Assembly (NCBI GenBank): GCA_018902385.1
Contig: JABSSW010000003.1
Coordinates: 992,001 to 1,056,000 of the forward strand
Source of the DNA: Physcia stellaris
Lineage: Eukaryota > Ascomycota > Lecanoromycetes > Caliciales > Physciaceae
DNA length: 64,000 nt
Reading direction: 5' to 3'
Shown: positions 11,576-25,437 of the stretch, in pieces
How the letters are laid out: each line of letters opens with the position of its first letter
Numbering within the stretch: position 1 is the first letter of the stretch
Made by a program: the position numbers and the translations under genes
The notes under the pieces: model-generated
What the model was told of the DNA's origin: nothing
What the model saw: the letters and a program-made list of their open reading frames with translations, nothing else
Databases searched by the model: none

Positions 11576-12448
11576 TCACGACGGCCAGAGAGCGTGCACA
11601 GGCCAAGTTGGCATGTTTGTCACAATGCCAACGCCCCAACCTCGAGCACCGTTACTTAACCAAACAGCTTCCCCCATCAGGACGTCGGATCTTGTCAGAT
11701 TTCTCTCTACGCACAGCCCTTTCTCAAGTGCCCATCTCCTCGTCGTGCCTACATTGCCACCTGCATTCACTGGTGGAGTGACCCACTGCCCGTGACGGAG
11801 GAAGTAAGGCGTGGTGATGCTCCCTTCCATGATCTCATCTTTATCATTGACCACAAGTATTTCTGCAATCGTCCCTGGGCCTACCGATGCATGCTCATGA
11901 GGGATACATGCCCGGACCACGTCATACGTTGACCTATGTGTTGTTTTATGTCGTGTATGTAACGAAGGGATACTTTGTATAGGTGAAAGGTACAAGCACC
12001 ACGTTACTGGCACTTTGGATACGTCGGGCATGCAAACAGGTAGAGTGGTGGGCATCAAGTGTTCCATTTGGACTTTCGGTACCTCGTTCGATGATACTGT
12101 CAATTGTCCGTCTTGCGACAACAGTACTCGAAGCTTATAGCTCCTCTCCTTACTCCAAGTGTCGGCTGTAGCGGTCGAGCTCACATGGCTATCTAAAACA
12201 TTGGTCAAGTACGCTAAACCGGTGGAACCACTCAATGTGTCCTTGGCCGTGTCCCAACCAAAGTCCTCTGCTGCTGCCAGAAGGCGTTCTTGATGATACG
12301 CAAGCATGTAGTACACGGATGAGAATGGATTATTTGGATGATTTTGCAGTTGGGGATCCCATCTCAGAGATGTCATAATACTCCAGGGATCGGAGGAACT
12401 AGGTATTACAGGGAAAGGCATAAATAGAACAGAACTATGAGCGTTCAC
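11576..12448 (-). CDS. ABZ2: 4-amino-4-deoxychorismate lyase (PLP class IV)
   Basis: Intronless 290-aa frame. Fungal Abz2 hallmarks are visible: an N-terminal SLRWDP with YYMLAYHQERLLAAAEDFGW, the RHKTTHRSTYDVVRA segment whose Lys is the expected PLP Schiff-base residue, and the late EILVVNDKDEIMEGSITTPYF and GTTRRWALEKG blocks of the class IV aminotransferase fold. The enzyme releases pyruvate from aminodeoxychorismate to give p-aminobenzoate for folate synthesis. The start is uncertain: Met1, Met10 or Met25 are all possible, and Met10 keeps the conserved N-terminal region with least extra sequence. It overlaps nothing and is convergent with WRS1. Confidence 0.9.
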   Translation of the reverse strand: MNAHSSVLFMPFPVIPSSSDPWSIMTSLRWDPQLQNHPNNPFSSVYYMLAYHQERLLAAAEDFGWDTAKDTLSGSTGLAYLTNVLDSHVSSTATADTWSKERSYKLRVLLSQDGQLTVSSNEVPKVQMEHLMPTTLPVCMPDVSKVPVTWCLYLSPIQSIPSLHTRHKTTHRSTYDVVRACIPHEHASVGPGTIAEILVVNDKDEIMEGSITTPYFLRHGQWVTPPVNAGGNVGTTRRWALEKGLCVERNLTRSDVLMGEAVWLSNGARGWGVGIVTNMPTWPVHALWPS

Positions 12449-12990
12449 ACTCTCCCCGGCTAGACAGTGGTGCTTTCAAGCTGAGGACTCTTTTGAAAGC
12501 CTACTGATTTCTTCCTATTAATGTTCGCCGTTGCGTCTTCGTTCAGGGGTGACTTCCACCAAACTTGGGGGGATTGAGACTAAAGGGGAAGTAGATAGTA
12601 CACCCAGGATATGGCATACTGTAGCATAGGAAGTATCACTGAGCCGCGTAAATTGAATATGTCGCCCAGTCTTGGCTTTTTGATGACACTTACGAGTGGA
12701 GTTTTTGCAATGCCTCCTGTCTAGCGCATATAGTGCAAACACCAGGCTTAGCCTTCATTAGCGTGAACTCGGAATAGCCGACATCCAAGCTCTCACCTTA
12801 TTCGGCGAATTATGATAAACTTTTGGAAAGTCTGCAGAGAGCTGTTCGCCTCCATCGATCAAGCTACAACACGACGATTCCTTCATCGTTTTTGCTCTGG
12901 TCCACTCCTACCGTTAATAATTTCCATTTTCTTTCTATGCATGACCATCTTTAATCTTCAGCTGCTGCTTTCCCCCACCCATCGCGCAGT
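12449..12990. other. Bidirectional intergenic region
   Basis: Divergent promoters of ABZ2 (minus) and TOM70 (plus). The plus-strand end is pyrimidine-rich just before the TOM70 ATG. No supported gene. Confidence 0.5.
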
Positions 12991-15114
<2,124 letters not shown>

Positions 15115-15885
15115 GACGTATCCAACAGCTGCCCTTCATTCTCCCGGAGTATTCTGTGCTCGTTTCATCGTACTGCGTACATCTAATGAGCAATTTGTTC
15201 TGTACCTAATTCTCCACTTTCGATTGGCCCAAGTGGCCGAGCCCCCCCGATAATGGCAGCGCTTCCCTACCATGCCGAGCCACGTTGTACCATAGATAAT
15301 TGACACTGTACAAGATCATGATGTTTGGGTTTTCGCGTATGATCTAGCGGTCTATGGCTGTGGTTTTCTCTTGATGAATCCTGGATCACCCAGTGAGTAA
15401 TCCATGTTAGATCCATTGCGAAGACAATAACAGAGACTGCCAGTGATTTCGGTTTCATTGTGTCCTTGAAACTTCTAGAGTCTTTGGAGATTGCACCTAG
15501 ACTCCAAATCCACATACCTTGTATCTCAAATCCTCGTCATTGCGCTTCTAGAAAAGTCCAACCACGCGGCGGGCTACCGTAAAAGTGGAGGTGCTCTTTC
15601 AGGTTTAGCGTGTTAAATTATTTATCAAGAAAATTCCGAAAGACGTCAACAATTTCATCATACTGTAACAGCATCGTGATCCCCACAAACATCCACTTGG
15701 TGCTGGTCATCTAATCCTGAGATATGCCTTAGTAATTCAATCACTCCCCTTTTGCCGCGCGGGTATCTGTCTTCGCCCGCCGTGGCTGCCTGGCATCGCG
15801 CCACTTACCCGTCGTCTCAGCAGCTGCTTGACCGTAGTCTGTCAGTCTGCTCTGTTGCTCGGTCCACCCCTAAACCACTGCCAAC
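15115..15885. other. Intergenic between TOM70 and the CASC3 gene
   Basis: No supported gene. It holds the TOM70 3' UTR and the promoter and leader of the next plus-strand gene. Confidence 0.5.
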
Positions 15886-18011
15886 ATGGTGGGTCCGAGG
15901 AGGAAGGGACTGATGAGGAGCAGGAGACGGATAGATGATGATGGTGAAGAGGAGGAGGACGGTTCCCTTGTTGTTGGGGCTGAGGATGATTCACTGAGCG
16001 AGGCTAGCGACGCGGACGATGACGCGGATGCGGAAGGCAGTGATGACAGCGAGAGCGACCCTCCAGAGCGAAGCGAAGCCAAGCCAAAAGCTACCGGTAG
16101 ACGCTTAGCTGCTCAAAAACGGAATCAGGGAACATCGCCGGTCAAGCCTTCCCTCGACAAGGTCATGGCCGAGACGGAAATCATGATGAACGGTTTGCGG
16201 TTCTCCGGTGATGTAGACGAGGGAGAGGAAGTCAACTTTGAAGACATGGATCACGAATCCGAACAACCATCGGAGCAGACCCTGCCTTTGAAAGATGCAC
16301 CCTCAGTCGTCCCGCCCGCGAGCTTTGGGGAGAGAAGACGGCGAGAACATGAAGAGTACAAAAAGAAGCGTGACGCAGATCCCGCTTTTGTTCCCAACCG
16401 TGGTGGGTTCTTCATGCACGATCATAGGTCTGCTGCTGCTGGTCAAAATGGTTTCAGGCCCTTCGGTCGAGGTAGAGGCAGAGGTAGGGGAGATGTGCCA
16501 GGACTTCCTCAATCGGCTGGGTAAGCAGTACATCACACATGTTTAGCCTCACCTGCTTATTGCTCTACAGCCGTGCATCACACTCAACGGGCCCTGCGGA
16601 TGCCCCTTGGGCCCACGACCTGCACGAGACTGTCGCTCAACCGGAGGTCCAGACATCTATCAACCAGCCAGGACCAGCCATGCCTCTAAGCCAACGAGAT
16701 CAGTCTCGAATACCGACAGCAAAACAGCAACCGCCTAACCGGTCCTTCTCGAGAAGCATTAGGCTAGGCAACGTTCAAATAAGGGTGTTCATGGCTGGCA
16801 TGCCGGAGCCTATCACAGTTCCAGCTATGCCTGTTTACTCTCACACCCGTCTACCGCATCATCGACCGCCGCTTCGACGTGATAAGCCTGTACGAATTTC
16901 GATTCCCGACATGCAGATCAGATACATATTCCCTTCTGCCGATCGGTCTTTCATCTTCATACCCAGAGCACTACGGCCTAATCAGCAAGGATTTGGCAGA
17001 GTCAGGGGCCGTGGGAGTTTCAGTGGAGGCTTCGCTGGTTTCTCTAGCCGAAGGACTAGTGCCTACGCTGGCAGCAATTACTCACCAAGCGTAGCGATGA
17101 GCAGAAGGTCATCGTTGGCACGAGAGATGTCAGCCGATGCCCTTATCTCTCCAACAGGCTCACGACCACCGGTAGCAGTGACAGAGCCTAACAAGCCTGT
17201 CGTGCGTCTACCGCCATCCGCTGAGCAAGCCCAAGGTCAGATTACAGCAGTGGGTGAAGCAACTGCCAGTGCCACTATCAATCTACCAGGACCTGTATTT
17301 TATCCGCCGCCACAAGACCCTACCTTCCGCGAGAACCGGCCTGTGCCTATCCCCATGCATCAGCCGCGACCGCAGAAGACTGTCTCTGTCGCAGATATCG
17401 AGTCTCCTGCTTTCAATCCGCCCCAACAACAACAGCAGCAGCCGTTTCACCAACAAGTCCCTGTTCAGGTTCCAAATCAGCTCTACCAACCCGAAGTATC
17501 CTTGCACCCTCATTCTCGCCATCCATCTCATCCAAGCCAGGCGTCTGGTGGAACCCCTCTTTCTCAAATTCCCGAACGAGCAATCCATGCACAACCTTTC
17601 CAGCCATATCCTTACCAGCAAGCGCCAATTTTCTATCCACAGCAGTACCCGCCACCATTCTACTACTTTCCACCCCCGGATGCGAATATGGCGCCGCAGC
17701 CTTCCGCCACCGCACCTGCTTTCGTGCCTGGTCAGCAGTACGCCTACCCCCTGCCGGTAATCCCACAGATTCCGGTGGCACCAGCAGAACCAACGTCACA
17801 GCCTGGCACAGTTGCGCATGAGAGCAATGGAATGGTTTACTACTACGATTCATCTCAACTCAATGCTGGTACGGACAATAGTCAGACCTATCCAACCCCA
17901 CCATATAGTATGCCGCCAAATGTCGGCATGGTCGGAGCTGGCGGGATGGCTACTCCACCAGTCCAATTCTTCCCACCGCCCACGACAGGGCCCTACTACC
18001 CTCCTCAATAG
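15886..18011 (+). CDS. CASC3/Barentsz (Btz-domain) protein, exon-junction-complex type
   Basis: Exons 15886-16520 and 16571-18011 (50-nt intron, GTAAGC...CTACAG) encode 691 aa. The N-terminal third is acidic and Arg-rich. The Btz/SELOR core is clear: DPAFVPNRGGFFMHDHR, an RGRGRGRG run, and, just across the intron, ADAPWAHDLHE. This is the segment that wraps eIF4AIII in the exon junction complex. The remainder is low-complexity, rich in Pro, Gln and Tyr, with a short Gln run, typical of mRNP proteins. The function (EJC assembly, mRNA localisation or decay) is inferred from the domain. A strongly Asp/Glu-rich block occupies about residues 18-60. Confidence 0.88.
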
Positions 18012-18912
18012 GCTATTGAGCTCTCTTGGTCAAGCCCTTTCTTTGGTCCTTTGCTTTTAGCGAGCGTGTGATGCATTTGCAAGCGTGCGACTTATACCTC
18101 TTTAATGGGATTTCGACTCTTGTATAAATGCCGGCGGGCTCGAGCGTTGGGGATTTGGCCCTCAGCGCTCAGCACTTTTTCCATTCGATTTCTCTCTTGG
18201 TAATACTCTTAACGGGGACAGGCTACTCAAATTGCAGAATCTACGAAAAGGCCTTTTGAGTGTGTTTTGATAGCGAGGGTGGCTTCTTTGTAATTTACAT
18301 AGGGACTAGATTGATTCGGACGCTTTCTAGATCGGTCCAAGAGAGATGACATTCTCAATCACGGACGTAAACACAGACAGTGATGAGTGTCCAATAGAGA
18401 GACCTCTGTACAGCTAAAGCTTGAAGGTGATGACTGGTGATACCAACCTGCCAGAGTCACGGACTCGTATGCCTGTATCGAGTCCCTACTCGCATCCCTG
18501 ATAGAATCACACTTCGACCATAATACTTACAGCTAGCAGTAGTCTGCCAGTGAGTTTCGGAGGTTTTCTTGAATATCCTGCCTGAGAAAGTGGTGTTTAG
18601 CCATTATTGTTCTGCGGGTTGGAGGAGTCAGCACGAACCCTGAGTGTACTTAGTCTAGGCGGCAAGTAGCTCGTCACCTCAACTGGTGCCCCTCCCTTCT
18701 CTTTCCAACCTCACCATCACGCATCCAAATACTCCTTCTATCATCAGATATCTATTGCATGCCATTTTCCGTCAGGATATCATAGTCGCTCCAGAGCTAC
18801 TGTTTCATTGCACTCTCGACTCCCGTCGCTCAAAGCCGAGGTCGTAAGTCCACCCCTAGGTCTCCCCACAGCATTCGTCATCAGCCTCACAGCTCAAGGC
18901 ACGTCTGCCATC
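18012..18912. other. Intergenic, probable long leader of NBR1
   Basis: No supported gene. The final ~250 bp are C/T-rich and probably contain the NBR1 promoter and 5' UTR. An in-frame upstream Met exists at 18808, but it adds no conserved sequence. Confidence 0.45.
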
Positions 18913-21720
18913 ATGTCGAGTACCAATCCGGCTCCGTCTCCGGATACTCCTATTACTATCAAGATAGCCCTCAGTAACGGCGAGAATCGTCGTTTTAAGC
19001 TTGCTCTGAGGGAACTTGGAGCAAACACCCTTCCTGACAAGGTACGTTTCACGAGTCAGCCTAAGCCTTGAGGAAGGCGAGCCCTTTTCCCAAATACCTA
19101 CCCCATACGAGATTGGATATTGTATCAAACATTCCATCGAGTCTACAAGCCATGTGCTTATGCTGACAACATGGTTATAGCTCCGATCCTTGCTAGCCGT
19201 TCCCTTAAGCCAAACCGTTACCTTCGAGCGATTCTCAGACAGTGCTTCAGCCTACGTCAAGCTTGATAGCAACAACCCAGCAGTCTATAAGCAGCTTTAT
19301 CGCGCTGCCAAGGCAAAGCTCAAGCTCAGAATTCGGGCCGTCATCACCGACAACCCAACGATGACAGCCCCCGTTACACCGCCAGTCCTGCCTATGCCCG
19401 AGCTCTGCCGAACATCGCATTGCTCCCTTGCGACCCCTACTACGGAGGAGGCGCTCAAAGTGAACGCTTTCGAGAAGCTGATGCGTACACCATCCTACTC
19501 CCTTACACATGTTTCCCAGAGCTCGGCCCTTAGTGGCGGGGGTGTTCAGCGAAGCCCATACTGCTACACCAGTCCTCCAGACCTAATACCAGTGTCAAGT
19601 TCAAAAGAGGCCTTTGCAGAGTCACTGGGCCTTGGCCTACCAAAGGTCGAGGCAAAGAAGGAAAGCCATGAGGAAGCGCCAATTCCTCGCTACTTCTCCC
19701 CTCGTCGTGAGGATTGCTACGCCGAACTTGCGAGTCTGTCCTCGAAAGATAGCAAGGCTACCCTTCGTAACCCCAGTCTGCCATTTTCAGCCCCAGGAGC
19801 CTCCTTCACCATTTGCTGCAACAGCTGCGATGCTCCAATTCCGAATACCCATTACCATTGCAGCAAATGCGATAACGGCGACTTCGATCTCTGCGAGACC
19901 TGCTATGACAACTCAATCCGCTGTAATGGCGACGACCACTGGTTGGTGAAAAGAGACGTCAAGGATGGAAAGGTCACATCAAGCTCTACTGAGACTATCG
20001 CACCCAAGAAATCAATTGCCTCATTCTTCGATGTTAAAAGCGACTCCACACCAACTGAAGCTACGAAGGAAATTCCAGGTGCATTTACACAGGAAATCAA
20101 AGAAGCCTTCCAGCACCCACTGGATTTGAGCCGCACTTGCAACTCATGTGTCACTCGTAAGTGTCGTCCGTTGTTATTCGTTGTATCTGTGTTGACAATC
20201 GCAGAATACGACGAATCTAATTTCGTTACCTGCACGGAGTGTGAAGACTACGACCTGTGTATTGCTTGCCATATCGAGAATCGCCATGGACATCACCCAA
20301 GCCATGCCTTCATGCCCGCTTCTGAGCAGACCACACTCAATATGTTGGCCAGTAAGCTTCTGGCTCCTGGTCGTAACGTCCGCCACCATGCGATCTGCGA
20401 CGGATGTAACAAGGTATGTTGATCCCGTGCTTGATCAGACAGCTCATTAACAGCATTTAGGATATCGCTGGTGTTCGCCACAAGTGCCTGAACTGCCCAG
20501 ACTGGGATTACTGCTCCAGCTGCGTCAAAAGTGCCGCTCGTGACCATCCCGGTCATCGCTTCGTTCCGCTTTACGAAACAATACCAAATCCGTCAGCACG
20601 TCTCCAGCGTCATTACGGTATCCATTGCGATGGCCCTCTTTGCGCAGACAAGAATACCTATATTGTCGGTGATCGCTACAAGTGTGCGGTGTGCCACGAC
20701 ACCGATTTCTGCGCCAACTGCGAAGCTCTTCCTACACATGATCACAACCGAACACATCCTCTCATCAAGTTCAAGACTCCGGTAAGGAACGTGTCCGTAA
20801 CGACTCTTGGCGAGAAGGATAATGGCGAACACTCATACACCGTTGGCGATCGTATGCCACAGACAAGTTCGAAAGCCACAGAGACTAATCCAGCGGCACC
20901 CTCGGCAAACGCTGCGACTCAAGTACAAACTGTAGCCGATGTCACTCCTACTGAGCCGACCAAGATTGAGCCCAAGTCTGAGCCTCAAATACCTAACATT
21001 GAGCTCCAAGCGCATTTCCTCCGTGATGCCGTTGCTGATGGTTCTGTCATGTCCCCAAGTCAGCAATTCGAGCAAGTCTGGACCCTCCGTAACCCCGGTC
21101 CTCACGCTTGGCCTGCTGGCTGTAGTGTCCGCTTCGTTGGTGGCGACACCATGTTCAATGTCGACCCCAACCATCCTTCCAACGTGAGCGATATACTCAA
21201 AGCTACAGAGAGCAATGTCACAGAACACGCTGTCGAAGCTGGGGAAGAGGTCAAATTCACTGTCGTCATGCGCGCATCCGAGCGTGAGGGCAAGTCCATC
21301 TCCTATTGGCGCCTCAAGGCTGCCGATGGCTCTCCTTTCGGCCACAAGCTGTGGACCGACATCAACGTTTGCAAAGCTGAACCGGCTGTCGCTGAGATTA
21401 AGTCCGAAACACTCGAGAAAGCAGGAAGTCAAATGATATTCCCCAAACTGGAGAAGGAGTCTCCCGTATCCAGCACGCATGAGGCAATGTCAACAGAGCG
21501 TGTCACTGTTCCTGATGCCACCTACCCGGGTCATGAAACCGATACCATGTCCAATACCCCTGACAATGGCCGTGGCGAGGAAGAAGCATTGATCGATGAG
21601 GTGGACAACCTCGACCTTAGTGACAGCGAGACCGATGATGGCTTCCTCACCGATGAAGAGTACGAGATGCTGACAGCGAGTGAGGACGAGTTCAAGGAGG
21701 CGAAGAACGGAAAGAAATAG
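18913..21720 (+). CDS. NBR1: Nbr1-type selective autophagy receptor (PB1, four ZZ fingers, FW domain, LIR)
   Basis: Exons 18913-19041, 19181-20156, 20205-20413 and 20461-21720 give 857 aa with consistent phases. A PB1-like domain spans about residues 15-95. Four ZZ zinc fingers follow, near 254-300 (CCNSCDAPI...CSKC), 360-405 (CNSCVTQYDESNFVTCTEC), 429-475 (CDGCNKDIAGVRHKCLNC) and 489-540 (CDGPLC...YKCAVC). The Nbr1 four-Trp (FW) domain lies at ~622-725 (FEQVWTLRNPGPHAWPAGC). The acidic C-terminus contains EEYEML, a good Atg8-interacting motif, at about 839. The architecture is that of fungal Nbr1, which tethers cargo to the autophagosome or vacuole. Introns are 139, 48 and 47 nt. Confidence 0.92.
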
Positions 21721-22996
21721 GTTTACAGAACAAGGGAAAATTATGGCCATGGAGAAGCGAATCGGCCAAGTGTAGGAGGTTTTTACATGCAATGGGCACA
21801 GATTGACACAAACGAAGGCGTGGAGGAGAGAAAAGGTAGGTAATAGAGAGTTACAGGGGAACAGCTTTTTTTTCTTTTATTTCTTAATTTGTTATCATCA
21901 TGGCTATTTCTTATGATCCCAATATTTTTTGCAGCTCTGCGGCTTGGAGGGGGGTATGTATGCTTCGGTTTATCAAGTTCCTGCTTACCTCTACGCGGAA
22001 GAAAGGCATGTCTTATTTCAGATGAGCTAGAATTGGCTAGCTAGCCTGCTCCTTTGGTAGAATGATGATGACAGAAATCTCTCCCCTCTTTTATTTGAAT
22101 GATGCTGTTGTTAATTACCTTATTCTCTTGCTTCGAGCTCGGCTTTGTTTTAGCTTCCGATGGTCTTCCTACCTCATATTTTTGCCTGCGTCTGTAATGA
22201 TACGCTGCCCCTAGGCTTGCTAAATATTTGATTCCGCTCTCCTTCCCTCTACTCTACGCCCTCCTCATCCTCTGACAAGGTCACGAACTTCCTACCTAAT
22301 AATAATCTTCCACCACATTCTTAACAGCGCCCCCCCAACCAAAACCTGTCCAACCGAAAAACCCATGATTCCGACTATCAAGACGTATCTCCACGCTTTT
22401 AACACCGGCTTGTAACCTCCACAGCTTCTACCCAAATCCAATCTCTATTTTTCCATTCCATTTCCGCACTCTCCATCACAGAGTCCTGAATAGATACTTC
22501 TTCGCGGAATTTTCTCCCTCCTTAGATGGATTCACAAACAAGCTCTGGGTACCTTGGATCGATACGACCTAGGATAGATAGAGTGTATATTCAGAACAGC
22601 CACGACGATCCAAGAACGATCGATATATCCGTTCGTATATATGGCATAGATCTCCAGAAGGTAGAGCCTCTCGACACGAAGCCCACTGTGCGTATGTAAG
22701 TAGAGCACCAATTCTCTGACGTTGGTGAAGATGAAGAGTCCATCCCCAATCAATAGAAACTAGCCTTCAATCCATAAGTAGGTTCTACTTGCAAGAGGGT
22801 TAGAACTACCAGCACTGACCAACGACTTTAGGAGAGAAAGGAAGCTTTGCCCGAGCAAGAAACCTCGCTAAAAAAAAGAAAAACTCCTATGCCTTGATTC
22901 CATGAGTCCAAGCACACAACCTTTCGCCGGGGTATCGTAGTAACCTTATTCCCCCCTTACAAGCACTCCACCCCAAGCGCCACCCCGTTCCCGTAT
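21721..22996. other. Convergent intergenic region
   Basis: 3' flanks of NBR1 (plus) and the aspartic protease (minus). It has a T-rich stretch near 21867-21885 and pyrimidine-rich tracts around 22230-22480. No supported gene. Confidence 0.5.
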
Positions 22997-24515
22997 CTAC
23001 TCGCGCTGCACAGCACCAAATCTCGTATTTCCTTGGTCGAAGATCTAAGCCCCACATCAGCAATGCACTCTCCCTCCTCCCTTCCCATTTCATCTCCAAG
23101 CAGAGACAGGGAAGTGGGATCAAGAACTCACAGCATAAACACCCTTCAACCACGTATCCCCCAAGATATCAAAGCTCAAATCGCCGCGACTCTGGATCCC
23201 GCCGTAACTCATCCCGTTGCCTGCGTCCGCGAAGGCGAGATCTTCTTTGTTGACGCTGAATTCTTTGTCGCCCACTATTTCGTAAGAGCGTGGAGTTAGC
23301 TTAGTTTCAATCTCGGGGTGGAGGATTGGAGCTGAGATTAGAGATGTGGGAAAGCTAAGAAAGGGGTGTTGATTACGTACCTGCGAAGCTCACGACGGGA
23401 AGCTTATCTGTGGCAGTTTCGGTTGGGAAGATGTAACCCTGCTGCGTCGAGTCGTATTTGCTGCCCGGGATGGCATCGTAAATCTTCCCGCAGATGGAGT
23501 CGTCGATGAGGGCGAGGGTGGTGCCTGTGTCAGCAATGGCGGTATTGTCGGTACGAGGGTACTGTTTCCCGGCTATGGTGACCGTGGCGCTGTGGAACTG
23601 CCAGAAGCCCTGCGAGTTGTCGATGGTAACGTAGTATGGATCTTGGCCGCCTAGCGAGGCCTCGTCGATGTAGCCAAAGGTGTAGAAGGACTCTTTGCGG
23701 TCGGCGTTGTCGGTGGCTTTTGTAGTGCCAAGGTGGCAGGTGAAGAGCTCTTTGCTTTTCGGGATGTCTTCTTGAGCGATCATGTTCTCGACCGGGGTGT
23801 CCACCTGTTTGGGTTTGACGGTGTTGATCTTGCCAAAGGCGAGACCGAGCAATCCGTCACCTACACCTGTCTCGAATTGGGTGGACAGGGTATCGGCGAG
23901 CTCGATGGCTTGGTCCTTGATAATTAGACCGCCGATGTTGATATTGTCGGTGCCCACGGTGCCTGAAGCGGAGGAACTATCGCCATAGGAAATCTTCCAA
24001 GTGGAGCCATCGGAATTCTTGAAAGTGCTGGACTTGCTAGGGTCATAGACGACGTGCCCCTTGGTCGAAGTGGACTTGGGCAATTTTGTAGACCAGACCC
24101 AGAGGTCAGCGGAGCCGGTATCGAAATCGAGCTTTAACTTTTGGCCCGGAGTGCCGATGGCTACTTCGCAGAGATACTCGACATCGTTCTGCTCGTCCTC
24201 GGCTGGCACCTCTCCCACCTGGTCGTTGCTTCCTTTCTTTTGGAGGACACGACGCATGTGGGTTCTGCCACCGATAGGCTGTTGGGCACCAATCTTGCCT
24301 TGGTGCTGCACCTTGTTTCTAATATCTCGGAGTTAGCATTCCAGGCCGGGGTAAAGGTTGGATTGCGAGGCATAAAAGACGTACCCTACAAAGTATGGTC
24401 CCTCTTTGGTAGGGGCAAAGTTGTACTTTTTGAGAAGGTAGACATAGGACTTGGGACCAGAACGCTGGTATTTGGGATTATGGATGAGGTTGACTTTGGT
24501 AAGATTGCTCGTCAT
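22997..24515 (-). CDS. Pepsin-family (A1) aspartic protease
   Basis: Four exons on the minus strand, 24515-24385, 24318-23381, 23274-23132 and 23044-22997, give 419 aa; introns are 66, 106 and 87 nt. Both catalytic motifs are intact: FDTGSADLW and IADTGTTLAL. The flap region is ISYGDSSSASGTVGTD. The end is standard for the family: DILGDTWLKGVYA joined to IFDQGNTRFGAVQ. The propeptide includes YVYLLKKYNF and GPYFVGNKVQHQG. Oddly, the N-terminus (MTSNLTKVNLIHNPKYQRSG) is not a signal peptide, although the family is normally secreted or vacuolar. Either an upstream signal exon was missed or this is an intracellular form. Confidence 0.92.
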
Positions 24516-25437
24516 GATCGCGGTTCGATGAGAATGGTTCGAGAAGTACGAATGATAGACAACGTTACGCTTGCGTCTTGTACTGATGAGTTGAAGAATG
24601 GGGAGTATCGAGAAGAATGCTTGAGGATGTAAGGAAAGGAGGAAGAAGGAAGCAGAGGGGACGAGTCATGTTATAGAGGAAAATGGTGGCGCATGGCAAC
24701 GAGTACCTACCTGCCTTATTTGCAAAAGAAGATAAGAGGTTGAGACAATCAAGGGGTCGCGTGATAGTGAATGGCTTCAAGTAGACACCATCAAGGGATA
24801 TTTGGACAAGTCAAGCTTTCCAACTGACGCTTCGGACCGCGTCAAGGGCCGCTCAGAGCAGCTGATCGTAGCTGCCTTGAGATGCTTGCTGCAACTCCAG
24901 CCACAGCTATTATTGATATCATGCACTGCTTGCTCTCCCAACAATAACCACATGATCCAGCCCCTCTTTGTTTGTGCCAGCCTCGTGTTACTACCTTGGC
25001 CATGGTGACGCTCCTACTGGCTCTCGATAGCGGTGGCGAGCAAATCCGTGAGTATCAGTATGTAGGCGAAGCAGGCAAGGAAGAGTTGGTTACCGAATGA
25101 CGTCGTGCGGGCGCTTCGCTTTGTTCCCTGGCACGTGCTTCACCTCTCAATCACATGGAATGCAAAGAGGTCCAGGTGGACACAAATCACACAATGAACC
25201 TCGAGGACATCCCGATGGAGGCTTTCAGCCCGCTTTGAGCCTACTTTGCTGGAAAGATATCTAATTAACAGAGCCATGTAGATATGCCAATAGCATGCCG
25301 CCTGGATTCAACGCGATAGATGTGCATCTCTCCATAGATATGATGCCATCAACAAACAGTGATTGCCAACCCTCAATAAATCAACTCCACAACCAACTTT
25401 TTGGACCTCAAACGCCGCCATAGTAGCCTTATCTATC
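24516..25437. other. Intergenic upstream of the aspartic protease
   Basis: Protease promoter side and the 3' flank of the remodeller gene. I looked for a missed signal-peptide exon in the minus frames and found none convincing. No other gene is supported. Confidence 0.45.

Noticed and set aside
24141-24632. 163-codon plus-strand frame
   Set aside because: Antisense shadow of the aspartic protease, which has full domain support.
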